DNA of 8,154 nucleotides from Nitrospirota bacterium (GCA_021825785.1 JAKAGP010000056.1:1-8154); one strand, 5' to 3'. Positions 1 to 6,258 are shown, numbered from the stretch's first letter. The notes: a model not told the origin generated them from the sequence alone. Numbers and translations are program-made.

Positions 1-143
1 GAACTCGCAGGGATGGCGTAAACATCTACTACAGCGTTTCCAATGCAAAGGTGATCCAGGCCTGCATACTCATGCGTGAGGTGCTCACTGAACAGATGCA
101 GGAGAAATCAAAGCTCATTGACATTGTCGCAAAAAAAGGGTGA
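1..143 (+). CDS. ArsR-family transcriptional regulator, C-terminal fragment (5' end outside window)
   Basis: The frame is open from the window edge to a TGA at 141-143 and gives about 46 residues, beginning TRRDGVNIYYSVSNAKV and ending in VAKKG. An R-x-G-x-x-(I/V)-YY stretch followed by an amphipathic helix is what the beta-wing and last dimerisation helix of ArsR/SmtB winged-helix repressors look like. The DNA-recognition helix and any metal- or thiol-sensing residues of the N-terminal part lie outside the window, so neither ligand nor target can be named. The one cysteine seen lies in the C-terminal helix (QACILMREV). It is followed after 77 bp by a second ArsR-family gene on the same strand, which has its own promoter. 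Family assignment is fairly firm despite the short fragment; function is not. Confidence 0.7.
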   Translation, partial: TRRDGVNIYYSVSNAKVIQACILMREVLTEQMQEKSKLIDIVAKKG

Positions 144-155
144 TCTCTTTTTTAT

Positions 156-184
156 TTGACAAATACATTCAAGCATGCTAATGT
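156..184 (+). promoter_or_regulatory. Sigma70-like promoter of the arsR-selD-permease operon
   Basis: A perfect TTGACA (156-161) is followed after 17 bp by TAATGT (179-184). This is the best promoter match in the window and lies 31 bp upstream of the first ATG of the ArsR gene. No later promoter is evident before selD, so it probably drives the regulator, selD and the permease together. Confidence 0.75.
165..184. promoter_or_regulatory. Candidate ArsR operator (imperfect palindrome between -35 and -10)
   Basis: The 8-bp palindrome AGCATGCT (172-179) is flanked by ACATT (165-169) and its complement AATGT (180-184). The outer arms are offset by one base from the centre of the inner palindrome. 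ArsR/SmtB repressors typically bind imperfect dyads overlapping their own promoter, and this dyad fills the promoter spacer, so autorepression is the natural inference. Binding is not shown. Confidence 0.5.
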
Positions 185-220
185 TTGCATATATATTTAA
201 CCAGCAGGAGGTATATGAAT

Positions 221-562
221 ATGAGATCCGTTATGCACAAGGTTGAGACGCTCAAGACCATTGCGCACCCTGTGAGGATCAGGATCCTCGAAGAGCTTAT
301 GAGGGGCGTGAAATGCGTAAGCGATTTCGGTGATTTTTTAGGCATTAACCAGCCCAACGTCTCCCAGCACCTTGCGGCGCTTAGAAGCAAGGGAGTAATA
401 GATTTCTACATGGATGGCAGGCTTCGGTGCTATTTCCTTGTCGATGCCTTCATCCCGGACCTGCTTGGAATATTGAAAAAACAGTATGATTCTCCGTTGC
501 CCGCTCCCGCTTGCTGCCCTGTTACCAGAAAGGGAAAGTATCCGGGAGAAAGAAGAAGATAA
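221..562 (+). CDS. ArsR/SmtB-family winged-helix regulator, first gene of the selD operon
   Basis: A 113-residue protein with the full ArsR fold. The N-terminal helix has the family signature LKTIAHPVRIRILEEL (11-26), the recognition-helix region is NQPNVSQHLAALRSKGVI (43-60), and the beta-wing follows at 61-74 (DGRLRCYFL). Cysteines are at 32, 70 and 98-99. C32 lies where ArsR/CadC proteins carry the first Cys of the CVC sensing motif, but the second position is Ser (CVS). The adjacent pair C98-C99 near the C-terminus recalls the C-terminal cysteine arrangement used by some As(III) sensors of this family. The inducer could be a thiophilic species (arsenite, selenite or a sulfur species); it cannot be decided here. 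Start: AGGAGG at 206-211 lies 9 nt before ATG 221 and only 3 nt before ATG 215, so 221 is preferred. selD begins 45 nt after the stop, which suggests co-transcription. Confidence 0.88.
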   Translation: MRSVMHKVETLKTIAHPVRIRILEELMRGVKCVSDFGDFLGINQPNVSQHLAALRSKGVIDFYMDGRLRCYFLVDAFIPDLLGILKKQYDSPLPAPACCPVTRKGKYPGERRR

Positions 563-607
563 AACAAAGAGGAAAAAGGCCTCAAGAAAGAAAGGGAGGT
601 GGAGCAA

Positions 608-1678
608 ATGGATTTCATGGCGAAGAAAGAGAAAAATTTCAAGTTGACCGAGATGTCCAGTTGCGCCGGCTGAGCGGCGAAATTCAGTCCTAAGGACCTG
701 TCCCAGGTGCTGGGGCAGCTGCCGCCTATAATGGACCCCAATGTCCTTGTAGGCTCTTCAAATGCCGATGACGCGGGCGTATACAGGGTAAGCGATGAGT
801 CGGCGGCCGTTCTTACGGTCGATTTCTTCACCCCGATCGTCGATGACCCGTATATGTTCGGGGCCATAGCCGCTGCAAACTCGCTTTCGGACGTTTACGC
901 CATGGGCGCAAGGCCGGTGGTGAGCCTTAATGTGGCCATGTTTCCCGGCGACCCGGATTTTTTCCCTGTTTTGAAACAGATAATCCAGGGCGGGATAGAC
1001 AAGATGGCCGAGGCGGGAGTGCCTATCATCGGGGGGCACACCATTAAGGACAAAGAGCCCAAATTCGGCTACACGGTCATGGGGCTTGTCCATCCGGACA
1101 GGATACTCGATAATTCGAAGGCCAGGGCTGGCGACGCCATCGTCCTCACGAAGCCCATAGGCACGGGGATAATCTCCACGGGCATCAAGTCCGGCCGGGT
1201 GGGGCAGGACGTCATCGATGAGTTCACAAGATCAATGGCGGCCCTTAACAGAAGGGCAAGCGAGATAATGGTGCAGGTAGGCGTGAGCACCGCAACCGAC
1301 ATCACAGGCTTTGGTCTGCTGGGCCACTTGAGCGAGGTCCTCTCGGCAAGCCGCGTGAAGGCAAACCTCTACGCGGGCCGTGTACCTTTTTTCAGTGAGG
1401 CTGAAAAGCTTGTCGCGCAGAATGTTGTGCCGGGCGGAACGATGGCTAACCTTAAAAACTATGAGTCTTTCGTAAAATGGGCAGGGGATGTGAGCGAGGT
1501 CCACAAGATACTGCTCAACGACGCGCAGACATCGGGCGGGCTTTTGATATTTGCGCCCCGGGAAAAACTGGGAACACTCTCGCGGTTGCTTGGGAAGGAA
1601 GATATCCTGGCGGCCCATATAGGCGATGTGGCCGAAGGGGAGTCGTTAACCGGAAGCAGAATAAATGTAGAGGCATGA
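608..1678 (+). CDS. selD: Selenophosphate synthetase (selenide, water dikinase), selenocysteine-containing
   Basis: Makes monoselenophosphate from selenide and ATP in the cytoplasm, the Se donor for Sec-tRNA and 2-selenouridine synthesis. Reading ATG 608 through TGA 671-673 as selenocysteine gives 356 residues, the normal SelD length. Sec22 and Lys25 (CAG-U-AAK) align with catalytic Cys17 and Lys20 of E. coli SelD. Other signatures: DDAGVY (54-59, Asp55), VDFFTPIVD (71-79, Asp72), SDVYAMG (94-100, Asp95), GGHTI (142-146), ATDITGFGLLGH (229-240) and NDAQTSGG (304-311). GGAGGT at 595-600 sits 7 nt before the ATG. A GTG at 707 opens the frame after the TGA, but a start there would delete the catalytic loop and the N-terminus. 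The stop TGA overlaps the permease start. Expression presupposes selA, selB and selC elsewhere in the genome. Confidence 0.96.
671..725 (+). promoter_or_regulatory. Sec codon UGA and candidate bacterial SECIS element in selD
   Basis: TGA 671-673 is the recoded codon. Downstream, ACCTG (696-700) and CAGGT (704-708) form a hairpin. With the top G-C pair open, the apical loop is GTCCC, whose first base G lies 26 nt after the UGA; this fits the known bacterial SECIS pattern of a short loop starting with G about 16-37 nt from the UGA. An alternative hairpin is CAGTCC-TAA-GGACCTG (685-700, one bulged C). GCGGC (674-678) can also pair with GCCGC (721-725) as an outer stem. Which fold SelB recognises cannot be settled by eye. 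Confidence 0.6.
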
Positions 1679-2472
1679 TGCCGGTCCTGCTTTATCTTTT
1701 TTTGGTTGCCGCGGGCGGACTGGGCGGGTTTCTTTCAGGGATGCTTGGCATAGGGGGCGGGATCATCATGTTCCCGCTTCTTCTGTATATGCCGGCCCTT
1801 TTCGGCTTGCCGCCCCTGGGGGTCAAGGGAATAACCGGGCTTACCATGACGCAGGGTTTCTTTGCGACGCTTACCGCAACCTTTTTTTACAGGAGGGAGC
1901 GGCTTATTAGCAGGGAACTCGTTCTTACGCTGGGGCTAGCCCTTTTTTGCTCTTCTCTGGCCGGCTCCCTGTTTTCAAAGGGGGTGGGCGACGGCCCGCT
2001 GCTTGAAATATATGGGGTTTTGGCTCTTTTTGCCGCCATAATGATGCTTGTCCCCCGCAGCTACGCGAGAGACGATATTTCAGGCGGGCAGGTGAGTTTC
2101 AATGGCCCCCTGGCCATCTTTTGCGGGGCCGCCACGGGCTTCCTGCTTGGCATGGTTGGGCAGGGCGGCGCTTTCATCATAATCCCGATCATGCTTTATA
2201 TCCTTAAGATACCGTTGCGGGTGGCGCTGGGCAGTATGCTTGCCATCGGGCTTTTTTCTGCAACTGCGGGCATAGCCGGAAAGATAGCTACCGGGCAGGT
2301 CCGGTTCGGCCTGGCGGCGGCCCTTCTGGCCGGCGCGGTCCCTATGGCCTACCTTGGGGGAAAGGCCGGCAGAAAGGCGAACACGAAATTCCTCAGATGG
2401 CTCCTTGCCGGGGTCATTTCCGCTTCAGCGGTCTATATATGGGTGGATATCCTGGGAAAAGTCTACAAGTGA
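1678..2472 (+). CDS. TauE/SafE-type (TSUP, former DUF81) membrane permease
   Basis: A 264-residue, very hydrophobic protein with about seven to eight membrane segments and the internal duplication typical of this family. The first half has GFLSGMLGIGGGIIMFP (17-33) and the second half GFLLGMVGQGGAFIIIP (154-170). Family members transport sulfite, sulfoacetate, thiosulfate and related small anions, usually as exporters; the substrate here is unknown. The gene is translationally coupled to selD: ATGATG at 1675-1680 overlaps the selD TGA (1676-1678). ATG 1678 is preferred because AGAGG (1669-1673) lies 4 nt before it and only 1 nt before ATG 1675. The coupling to selD suggests selenite or a related Se/S anion as cargo, which is inference from context only. 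No intrinsic terminator follows on the plus strand. Confidence 0.88.
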   Translation: MPVLLYLFLVAAGGLGGFLSGMLGIGGGIIMFPLLLYMPALFGLPPLGVKGITGLTMTQGFFATLTATFFYRRERLISRELVLTLGLALFCSSLAGSLFSKGVGDGPLLEIYGVLALFAAIMMLVPRSYARDDISGGQVSFNGPLAIFCGAATGFLLGMVGQGGAFIIIPIMLYILKIPLRVALGSMLAIGLFSATAGIAGKIATGQVRFGLAAALLAGAVPMAYLGGKAGRKANTKFLRWLLAGVISASAVYIWVDILGKVYK

Positions 2473-2501
2473 AGGTGAAAACAAAAACCGGAAAAGTAAA
2501 A

Positions 2502-2517
2502 TGTTCCACGTGGAACA
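2502..2517. promoter_or_regulatory. parS centromere-like site
   Basis: TGTTCCACGTGGAACA is a perfect 16-bp palindrome. It matches the bacterial parS consensus TGTTNCACGTGAAACA at all specified positions but one (G for A at position 12, which makes the site fully symmetric). It lies 1.6 kb from parB, between the convergent permease and REC-PilZ genes. ParB loads here as a CTP-dependent clamp. No second CACGTG occurs in the window. Confidence 0.93.
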
Positions 2518-2521
2518 ATGG

Positions 2522-3199
2522 TCAGGAAGAAGCGGTACTCCTTGAGATGTAATCATCTATTGTCCTTTTGTCCCGCTCCTGGAGGTTCAGGAACCTGATG
2601 CCGTAATGGAACATCCTCTCCTGCCTGACGACGCGGACTACCAGGCCCCTCGCCGTGATCCTTTCGATATCAGGGATAAAAAAAGAGGTTGAGATCTCGT
2701 CTCCCCTGGCAAGTATCTTTTCGGTCTCAAGCAGCAGCCCTGAAACGCTTACGTTGCAGGTGCTGCCAAAGAACGGTTCCTGGCCGAAGGAGCCGATGAC
2801 TCTGGCCTTTATCAAAACCCTCAAATCTTTTCTTTCGTGAACGTCTATGAGCCACGCAACCTTCTCCAGGAGTCTCCGGGAGTCTATGGGGCGGGTAATA
2901 TAATCGTTAGCCCCGCAGGTCGCGCACCTTTCAAGATCCGCCCTCCTGAGGCTGGTTATCATTATGATGGAGACGTGCTTCAGGTCCGGAGTTTTCCTTA
3001 TCTCCCTTGCCAGTTCGTCGCCAGGCATGTCCGGGGTGTTCAGGTCAGCAAGGATGAGGTCCATTTTATTCAAGCGGTGTATCTCAAGGGCGTCAAGGCC
3101 GGATTTTGCCGTGAATATCTCGAAATCCTCCCGGGCCAGAATGGTTTTTTCCTCCCGGATGAAGGGGTTAAGGCCGTCTGCGATCAGTATCTTTTTCAT
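2522..3199 (-). CDS. Response-regulator receiver (REC) plus PilZ domain protein
   Basis: 225 residues. Residues 1-118 are a receiver domain: LIADG near the N-terminus (Asp8), phosphoacceptor Asp52 in LILADLNTPDMPG, and Thr82 in IIMITS. The invariant Lys before the cis-Pro is replaced by Arg103 (ITRPID), and only one of the usual acidic pair near residue 8 is present, so phosphorylation signalling may be altered. Residues about 121-220 are a PilZ domain with both c-di-GMP motifs, RKDLR (RxxxR, 123-127) and NVSVSG (NxSxxG, 149-154). It should therefore bind c-di-GMP. ATG 3199 (MKKILIADG) is chosen because it begins just before the first REC strand; a GTG at 3226 would put the start directly after a -10-like TACAAT. 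No clear Shine-Dalgarno is seen. The gene is divergent from parA. The output partner is unknown. Confidence 0.88.
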   Translation of the reverse strand: MKKILIADGLNPFIREEKTILAREDFEIFTAKSGLDALEIHRLNKMDLILADLNTPDMPGDELAREIRKTPDLKHVSIIMITSLRRADLERCATCGANDYITRPIDSRRLLEKVAWLIDVHERKDLRVLIKARVIGSFGQEPFFGSTCNVSVSGLLLETEKILARGDEISTSFFIPDIERITARGLVVRVVRQERMFHYGIRFLNLQERDKRTIDDYISRSTASS

Positions 3200-3226
3200 G
3201 CCGGCACGCATTTCATACCGGCACAC

Positions 3227-3250
3227 ATTGTAGCAAAAAGGCCGGTTAAA
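3227..3250 (-). promoter_or_regulatory. Possible promoter of the REC-PilZ gene
   Basis: On the minus strand TACAAT (plus-strand ATTGTA, 3227-3232) is a good -10. A weak -35, TTACCA, lies about 19 bp further upstream. Transcription would start near 3220, inside the longest possible reading frame, which supports ATG 3199 (or ATG 3211) as the true start. Confidence 0.35.
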
Positions 3251-3387
3251 ATGGTAACTTTATTGCTATATCTTCATGCGCCGCACCCGTGCTAAAATAA
3301 TTCACCGATTTGGGGGGAGTTGTTAGCGGTTTTTTTTCCTGCGGAGTAAAAGAAAAGAAAAGAAAAAGAAAAAAACTGAAAATGCTT

Positions 3388-4167
3388 ATGGATAAGACCA
3401 TTGCCATAGTTAACCAGAAAGGCGGGGTGGGCAAGACGACCACCGCCGTAAACCTGGCGGCCTCCATGGCCCTTGCCGGGGTAGACATCCTTCTTATCGA
3501 TGCGGACCCGCAGGGGAATTCAACCAGCGGGCTGGGACTCCAAAAAGATCCCCCCGGCCTTTATGACATCTTCTCCGGAAAACTTGGCATAGAGGAGACC
3601 ATAAAGCCCGCCCCACAGGACAGGCTCTGGGTCGTGTCCTCCACTATAGACCTTCTGGGGGCGGAGATAGAGCTTGCCGGCCGGGCCGGGGCCGAGCGAA
3701 TCCTTTCCGATGCCCTTTCCACGGTAAGAAACCGGTTCAGGTATATCATAATAGACTGTCCGCCATCCCTGGGGCTCCTTACGCTTAACGCCCTGGTGGC
3801 CGCGCAGTCCGTGCTCGTGCCCGTGCAGTGCGAATATTATTCACTGGAGGGCATCGGCATGCTGTCCCACACGCTGTCGCTTGTCCGGGGGTCTTACAAT
3901 CCCTCTCTTGAGCTGGACGGCGTGCTTTTGACCATGTACGATCCAAGGAACACGCTTACCAGGCAGGTTGAGGCCGAATTGAGGGAGCATTTCAAGGGGA
4001 AGGTCTACTCAACGGTCATCCCCCGCAACATTGCCCTGGCCGAGGCCCCAAGCCACGGCAAGCCTGCCATCTTGTACGACGCCCGCTCAAAAGGGGCGCA
4101 GAGCTATCTTGCACTTGCAAAGGAGTTTTTTTTAAGGAATGAAAACTGCACTCGGACGGGGAATTGA
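3388..4167 (+). CDS. parA: ParA/Soj chromosome-partitioning ATPase
   Basis: A 259-residue deviant Walker ATPase of the chromosomal Soj/ParA type, without the N-terminal DNA-binding extension of plasmid type Ia ParA. The deviant Walker A is KGGVGKTTT (11-19) with signature Lys11; the A'/switch motif is DADPQGN (38-44), Walker B is [10 protein letters not shown] (120-129), and [11 protein letters not shown] (145-155), IPRN (211-214) and EAPSHGKP (219-226) are typical. ATP-dependent dimers bind DNA non-specifically, and ParB-parS complexes stimulate hydrolysis to move origins. ATG 3388 is chosen by family alignment ([13 protein letters not shown]); ATG 3382 is in frame two codons earlier. No good Shine-Dalgarno precedes either, only an A-rich purine tract (about 3350-3381). 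A -10-like TAAAAT lies at 3293-3298 without an obvious -35. It overlaps parB by 29 bp. Confidence 0.95.
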   Translation: MDKTIAIVNQKGGVGKTTTAVNLAASMALAGVDILLIDADPQGNSTSGLGLQKDPPGLYDIFSGKLGIEETIKPAPQDRLWVVSSTIDLLGAEIELAGRAGAERILSDALSTVRNRFRYIIIDCPPSLGLLTLNALVAAQSVLVPVQCEYYSLEGIGMLSHTLSLVRGSYNPSLELDGVLLTMYDPRNTLTRQVEAELREHFKGKVYSTVIPRNIALAEAPSHGKPAILYDARSKGAQSYLALAKEFFLRNENCTRTGN

Positions 4168-4975
4168 GGCCCTCCTGCCCAAGTCGGGCATGGAAGCCGT
4201 TGAGATCGACATAGAGCGGGTGGCCGCATGGGCGGACCAGCCAAGGAAGCGTTTTTCCGAAGAGGGTCTGAAGGAGCTTGCGGCCTCGATAAAGGAAAAA
4301 GGGGTGCTGCAGCCCCTTCTTGTATGCCCCATAGGGGACGGGACTTTCAGGCTCATCGCCGGGGAGCGGAGGCTTCGCGCCGCCAGGCTGGCGGGGTTGA
4401 AACGTGTGCCCGCGGTACTTAAAAGGACCGCCTCGCAGGATTCCCTGGAGATAGCCCTCATAGAAAACCTCCAGCGTGAGGATTTAAACCCGGTGGAGAC
4501 CGCCCAGGCGCTTGACAGGCTTCAGAAGGAGTTTTCCCTTACGCACGAGGCGCTGTCGGGGAGGCTGGGAATGGAGCGCACCACCATCACGAATCATCTG
4601 CGCCTGCTGAAACTGCCGGAAGAGGTCAGGGCTCTTTTGGCGGACGGGAAGCTTTCGATGGGCCATGCCAAGGTGATTTTGGGTATTGATTCTCAATCTC
4701 AACAAGCCGGGATGGCGGCCAGGACGGTGAACGAAGGGCTTTCCGTGCGGGAACTGGAAAGACTTATAAAGGCCAAAAACCCCGTCTCTGACTCAAAAAA
4801 GGGCCGCAAAAAGACGGGCCTGGCGGACCCTAACGTTCTGGACCTGGAAGACCGGCTTTCAAGATCTTTAGGCACCAAGGTGCGGGTGAAGCACAAGGGC
4901 AAGAAAGGCGGCTCGCTCCATATAGAGTATTACAGCCTGGAGCAGCTGGAAGGGCTCCTGGAGAAGATGCTCTAG
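4139..4975 (+). CDS. parB: ParB/Spo0J chromosome-partitioning CTPase clamp
   Basis: 278 residues, normal chromosomal ParB length. An N-terminal ParA-stimulating segment (1-20, with the usual [10 protein letters not shown]) is followed by the CTP-binding domain with [12 protein letters not shown] (75-86) and [14 protein letters not shown] (109-122). The helix-turn-helix spans about 132-157 ([20 protein letters not shown]) and recognises parS. A Lys-rich linker (about 211-226) leads to the C-terminal dimerisation domain (231-278). The start lies inside the end of parA (29-bp overlap), which indicates a parAB operon with coupled translation; the start region reads AAGGAATG. The cognate site is present at 2502-2517. 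The stop TAG (4973-4975) lies within the terminator stem. Confidence 0.95.
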   Translation: MKTALGRGIEALLPKSGMEAVEIDIERVAAWADQPRKRFSEEGLKELAASIKEKGVLQPLLVCPIGDGTFRLIAGERRLRAARLAGLKRVPAVLKRTASQDSLEIALIENLQREDLNPVETAQALDRLQKEFSLTHEALSGRLGMERTTITNHLRLLKLPEEVRALLADGKLSMGHAKVILGIDSQSQQAGMAARTVNEGLSVRELERLIKAKNPVSDSKKGRKKTGLADPNVLDLEDRLSRSLGTKVRVKHKGKKGGSLHIEYYSLEQLEGLLEKML

Positions 4976-4988
4976 GTTTTTTTTTTTT
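4957..4988 (+). terminator. Intrinsic terminator of parAB, overlapping the parB stop codon
   Basis: CCTGGAG (4957-4963) pairs with CTCTAGG (4970-4976) over 7 bp including one G-U, with loop AAGATG, directly followed by 12 T (4977-4988). The downstream arm contains the parB TAG, so the last codons of parB double as the terminator. The rest of the gap to 5094 shows no further feature apart from short T tracts. Confidence 0.8.
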
Positions 4989-5094
4989 GTTTGGGTCATC
5001 AAGGGATTTTTTGGTGTGGGGCGGACGCATTCGCTCCTTGTATGTTTCCCTGGCTTTTTTGCTTTTCTGCCTTAGTTTTTTTCGTTTCTCTGTC

Positions 5095-5991
5095 TTACGT
5101 CTCGAAACCCGAGACTCGGCCCTCCGGATGGCCGTGTCTCTTTCTTTCAAGCTCGGCTATCACCTGCGCCCCCAGCAGAAGTATCAGTGAGGCCGCCTCT
5201 ATGCCAAGCAGGGCAACCACCGCCGTTGCGAATGAGCCGTATATCAGGTTGACCATGGAGAGGGTTGAATAATACCAGACGAGAAGGCGGCGGGTCGCCT
5301 CCCAGAGGACAGTTGCGGTTATTCCCCCAACGATGGCGTGGCGAAATGTCATCCTGCCTACGGGCATGACCAGGTAGACGGAGGTCAGCATGAATATCTC
5401 CCCTATGACGCCAAGGGCATAAAGCGCCACCGCGTATGCGCTGCCTGACTGGAGGCTCCACCCAAGGAACACCGGGTGCCTGCTCTGGAGGGCCTGCACC
5501 GCCCCCGCTATGAAAGAGACGACAGAGACCCCCAGACCAAGGAAAAAGATGTATACGTACGGGATGATCGCAGAGACCATGAAGTGGCGCCGTTTCGTTC
5601 TCACCCGGTGGAAAAAGATCACGGACATGGCGTTTTCAAGTACCGTGAAAGCCACGGAGCTGAAAAAAACCATTATCAGGAGCCCTACCAGGCTCATAAC
5701 CTTTCCGTGGGCCACAAATATGCGCACCTCGGCAGTCAGCGTTGCTGCGTATCCGGGGATGAGCATGTCTAAAAATGTGGAGAGCGTACGGTACAGCTGC
5801 TGTTCCCCCACAATGTGCGAAAGCCCTATCAGGGCCAGGATAGACATGGGCACAATGGAAAGCAGGGTGTAGTAGGCAAGGGCGCCCCCAAGAAGAAGGC
5901 CCTGGTTCCGCTTGAACCCGGAGACAACGCGGAAGATGAAACTGAAAAGCTCCCTCAGCCATCCACGGACATCTTTGAGCCAAACATACAT
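5095..5991 (-). CDS. YihY/BrkB-family inner-membrane protein (UPF0761; formerly misnamed RNase BN)
   Basis: 298 residues with about six membrane segments, close to the roughly 290 residues of E. coli YihY. Family signatures: GGALAYYTLLSIVP (35-48) in the first membrane helix, and the C-terminal block beginning IYGSFATAVVALLGIEAASL (250-269) and continuing into LLLGAQVIAEL. Members are integral membrane proteins of unknown role; the RNase BN name came from a misassignment, and BrkB was linked to serum resistance in Bordetella. The tail after the last helix is short and charged. ATG 5991 gives the family-typical N-terminus (MYVWLKDVRGW). ATG 6075 would add 28 basic residues; neither start has a visible Shine-Dalgarno. 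The gene stands alone, convergent with parAB, with hairpins in its presumed leader. Confidence 0.88.
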   Translation of the reverse strand: MYVWLKDVRGWLRELFSFIFRVVSGFKRNQGLLLGGALAYYTLLSIVPMSILALIGLSHIVGEQQLYRTLSTFLDMLIPGYAATLTAEVRIFVAHGKVMSLVGLLIMVFFSSVAFTVLENAMSVIFFHRVRTKRRHFMVSAIIPYVYIFFLGLGVSVVSFIAGAVQALQSRHPVFLGWSLQSGSAYAVALYALGVIGEIFMLTSVYLVMPVGRMTFRHAIVGGITATVLWEATRRLLVWYYSTLSMVNLIYGSFATAVVALLGIEAASLILLLGAQVIAELERKRHGHPEGRVSGFET

Positions 5992-6003
5992 TTTCAGTGA
6001 AAA

Positions 6004-6026
6004 GGGGCTCAGTAAATGAGCGCCCC
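6004..6026 (-). terminator. Terminator-like hairpin in the leader of the YihY-family gene
   Basis: GGGGCTCA (6004-6011), loop GTAAA, then TGAGCGCCCC (6017-6026) with one bulged base. On the minus strand the stem is followed by TTTT (6000-6003). It ends only 12 bp before the YihY-family ATG, so it could be a weak terminator/attenuator or a structure limiting translation initiation. Confidence 0.4.
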
Positions 6027-6028
6027 GT

Positions 6029-6054
6029 AAAAGCGGGCCGGTCCCGGGCTTTTT
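6029..6054. terminator. GC-rich hairpin with T/A-flanked arms (possible terminator)
   Basis: AAAAGC (6029-6034) pairs with GCTTTT (6048-6053), and inside GGG pairs with CCC, leaving two unpaired G. On the plus strand it is followed by T's (to 6054) and a T-rich stretch, like an intrinsic terminator; on the minus strand the arm ends in GCTTTT. No plus-strand gene leads into it, so in practice it lies in the minus-strand leader. Confidence 0.35.
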
Positions 6055-6258
6055 ATATTTTTCCTTTTTGGGCATTTTTCTGTTTTTTGTCAGAGGGAAA
6101 GGGGGATCTTTTTCTTTATTTTTTTGTCCGTCTTTGCCGGAAATTATTGTCTTTAACAAACTGTTACCACCAAACGCAAATAATGTCCACCCGTTCACCC
6201 ATGTCTGCCCTGAATTCATCCGTGCCAAAAAGAAACCGCAGACTGCCCGCAGCGCAAG
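6055..6258. other. Non-coding AT-rich intergenic stretch between divergent genes
   Basis: Together with the hairpins at 6004-6054 and the promoter at 6259-6287, this fills the 318 bp between the divergent YihY-family and DsrC-like genes. It has several T tracts (e.g. around 6083-6088 and 6117-6126) and a CTGACA-like -35 on the minus strand (6088-6093) without a convincing -10. No supported gene, RNA or repeat is seen. Confidence 0.5.

Noticed and set aside
608..693. selD as a pseudogene or frameshifted gene because of the TGA at 671
   Set aside because: The frame is the same on both sides, only one TGA occurs, and it stands at the known Cys/Sec catalytic position with downstream RNA structure; recoding explains it better.
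430..867. Long minus-strand reading frame opposite arsR and selD
   Set aside because: Lies antisense to two well-supported genes, shows no family signature, and has low-complexity Ser/Phe-rich content.
2354..2545. Plus-strand reading frame containing MFHVEQ
   Set aside because: That peptide is simply the translation of parS; the frame overlaps the permease and has no start signal.
3310..3387. Upstream TTG start for parA
   Set aside because: It would add a Lys/Arg-rich extension encoded by an A-rich tract, absent from Soj-type ParA; the alignment starts at ATG 3388.
5099..5115. GTCTCG-AAACC-CGAGAC hairpin as a terminator of the YihY-family gene
   Set aside because: It lies mostly inside the coding end and no T run follows in the minus direction.
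5992..6228. N-terminal extension of the YihY-family protein to 6228
   Set aside because: The extra 79 residues are low-complexity and basic, unlike the family, and cover intergenic hairpins; 5991 gives the normal length.
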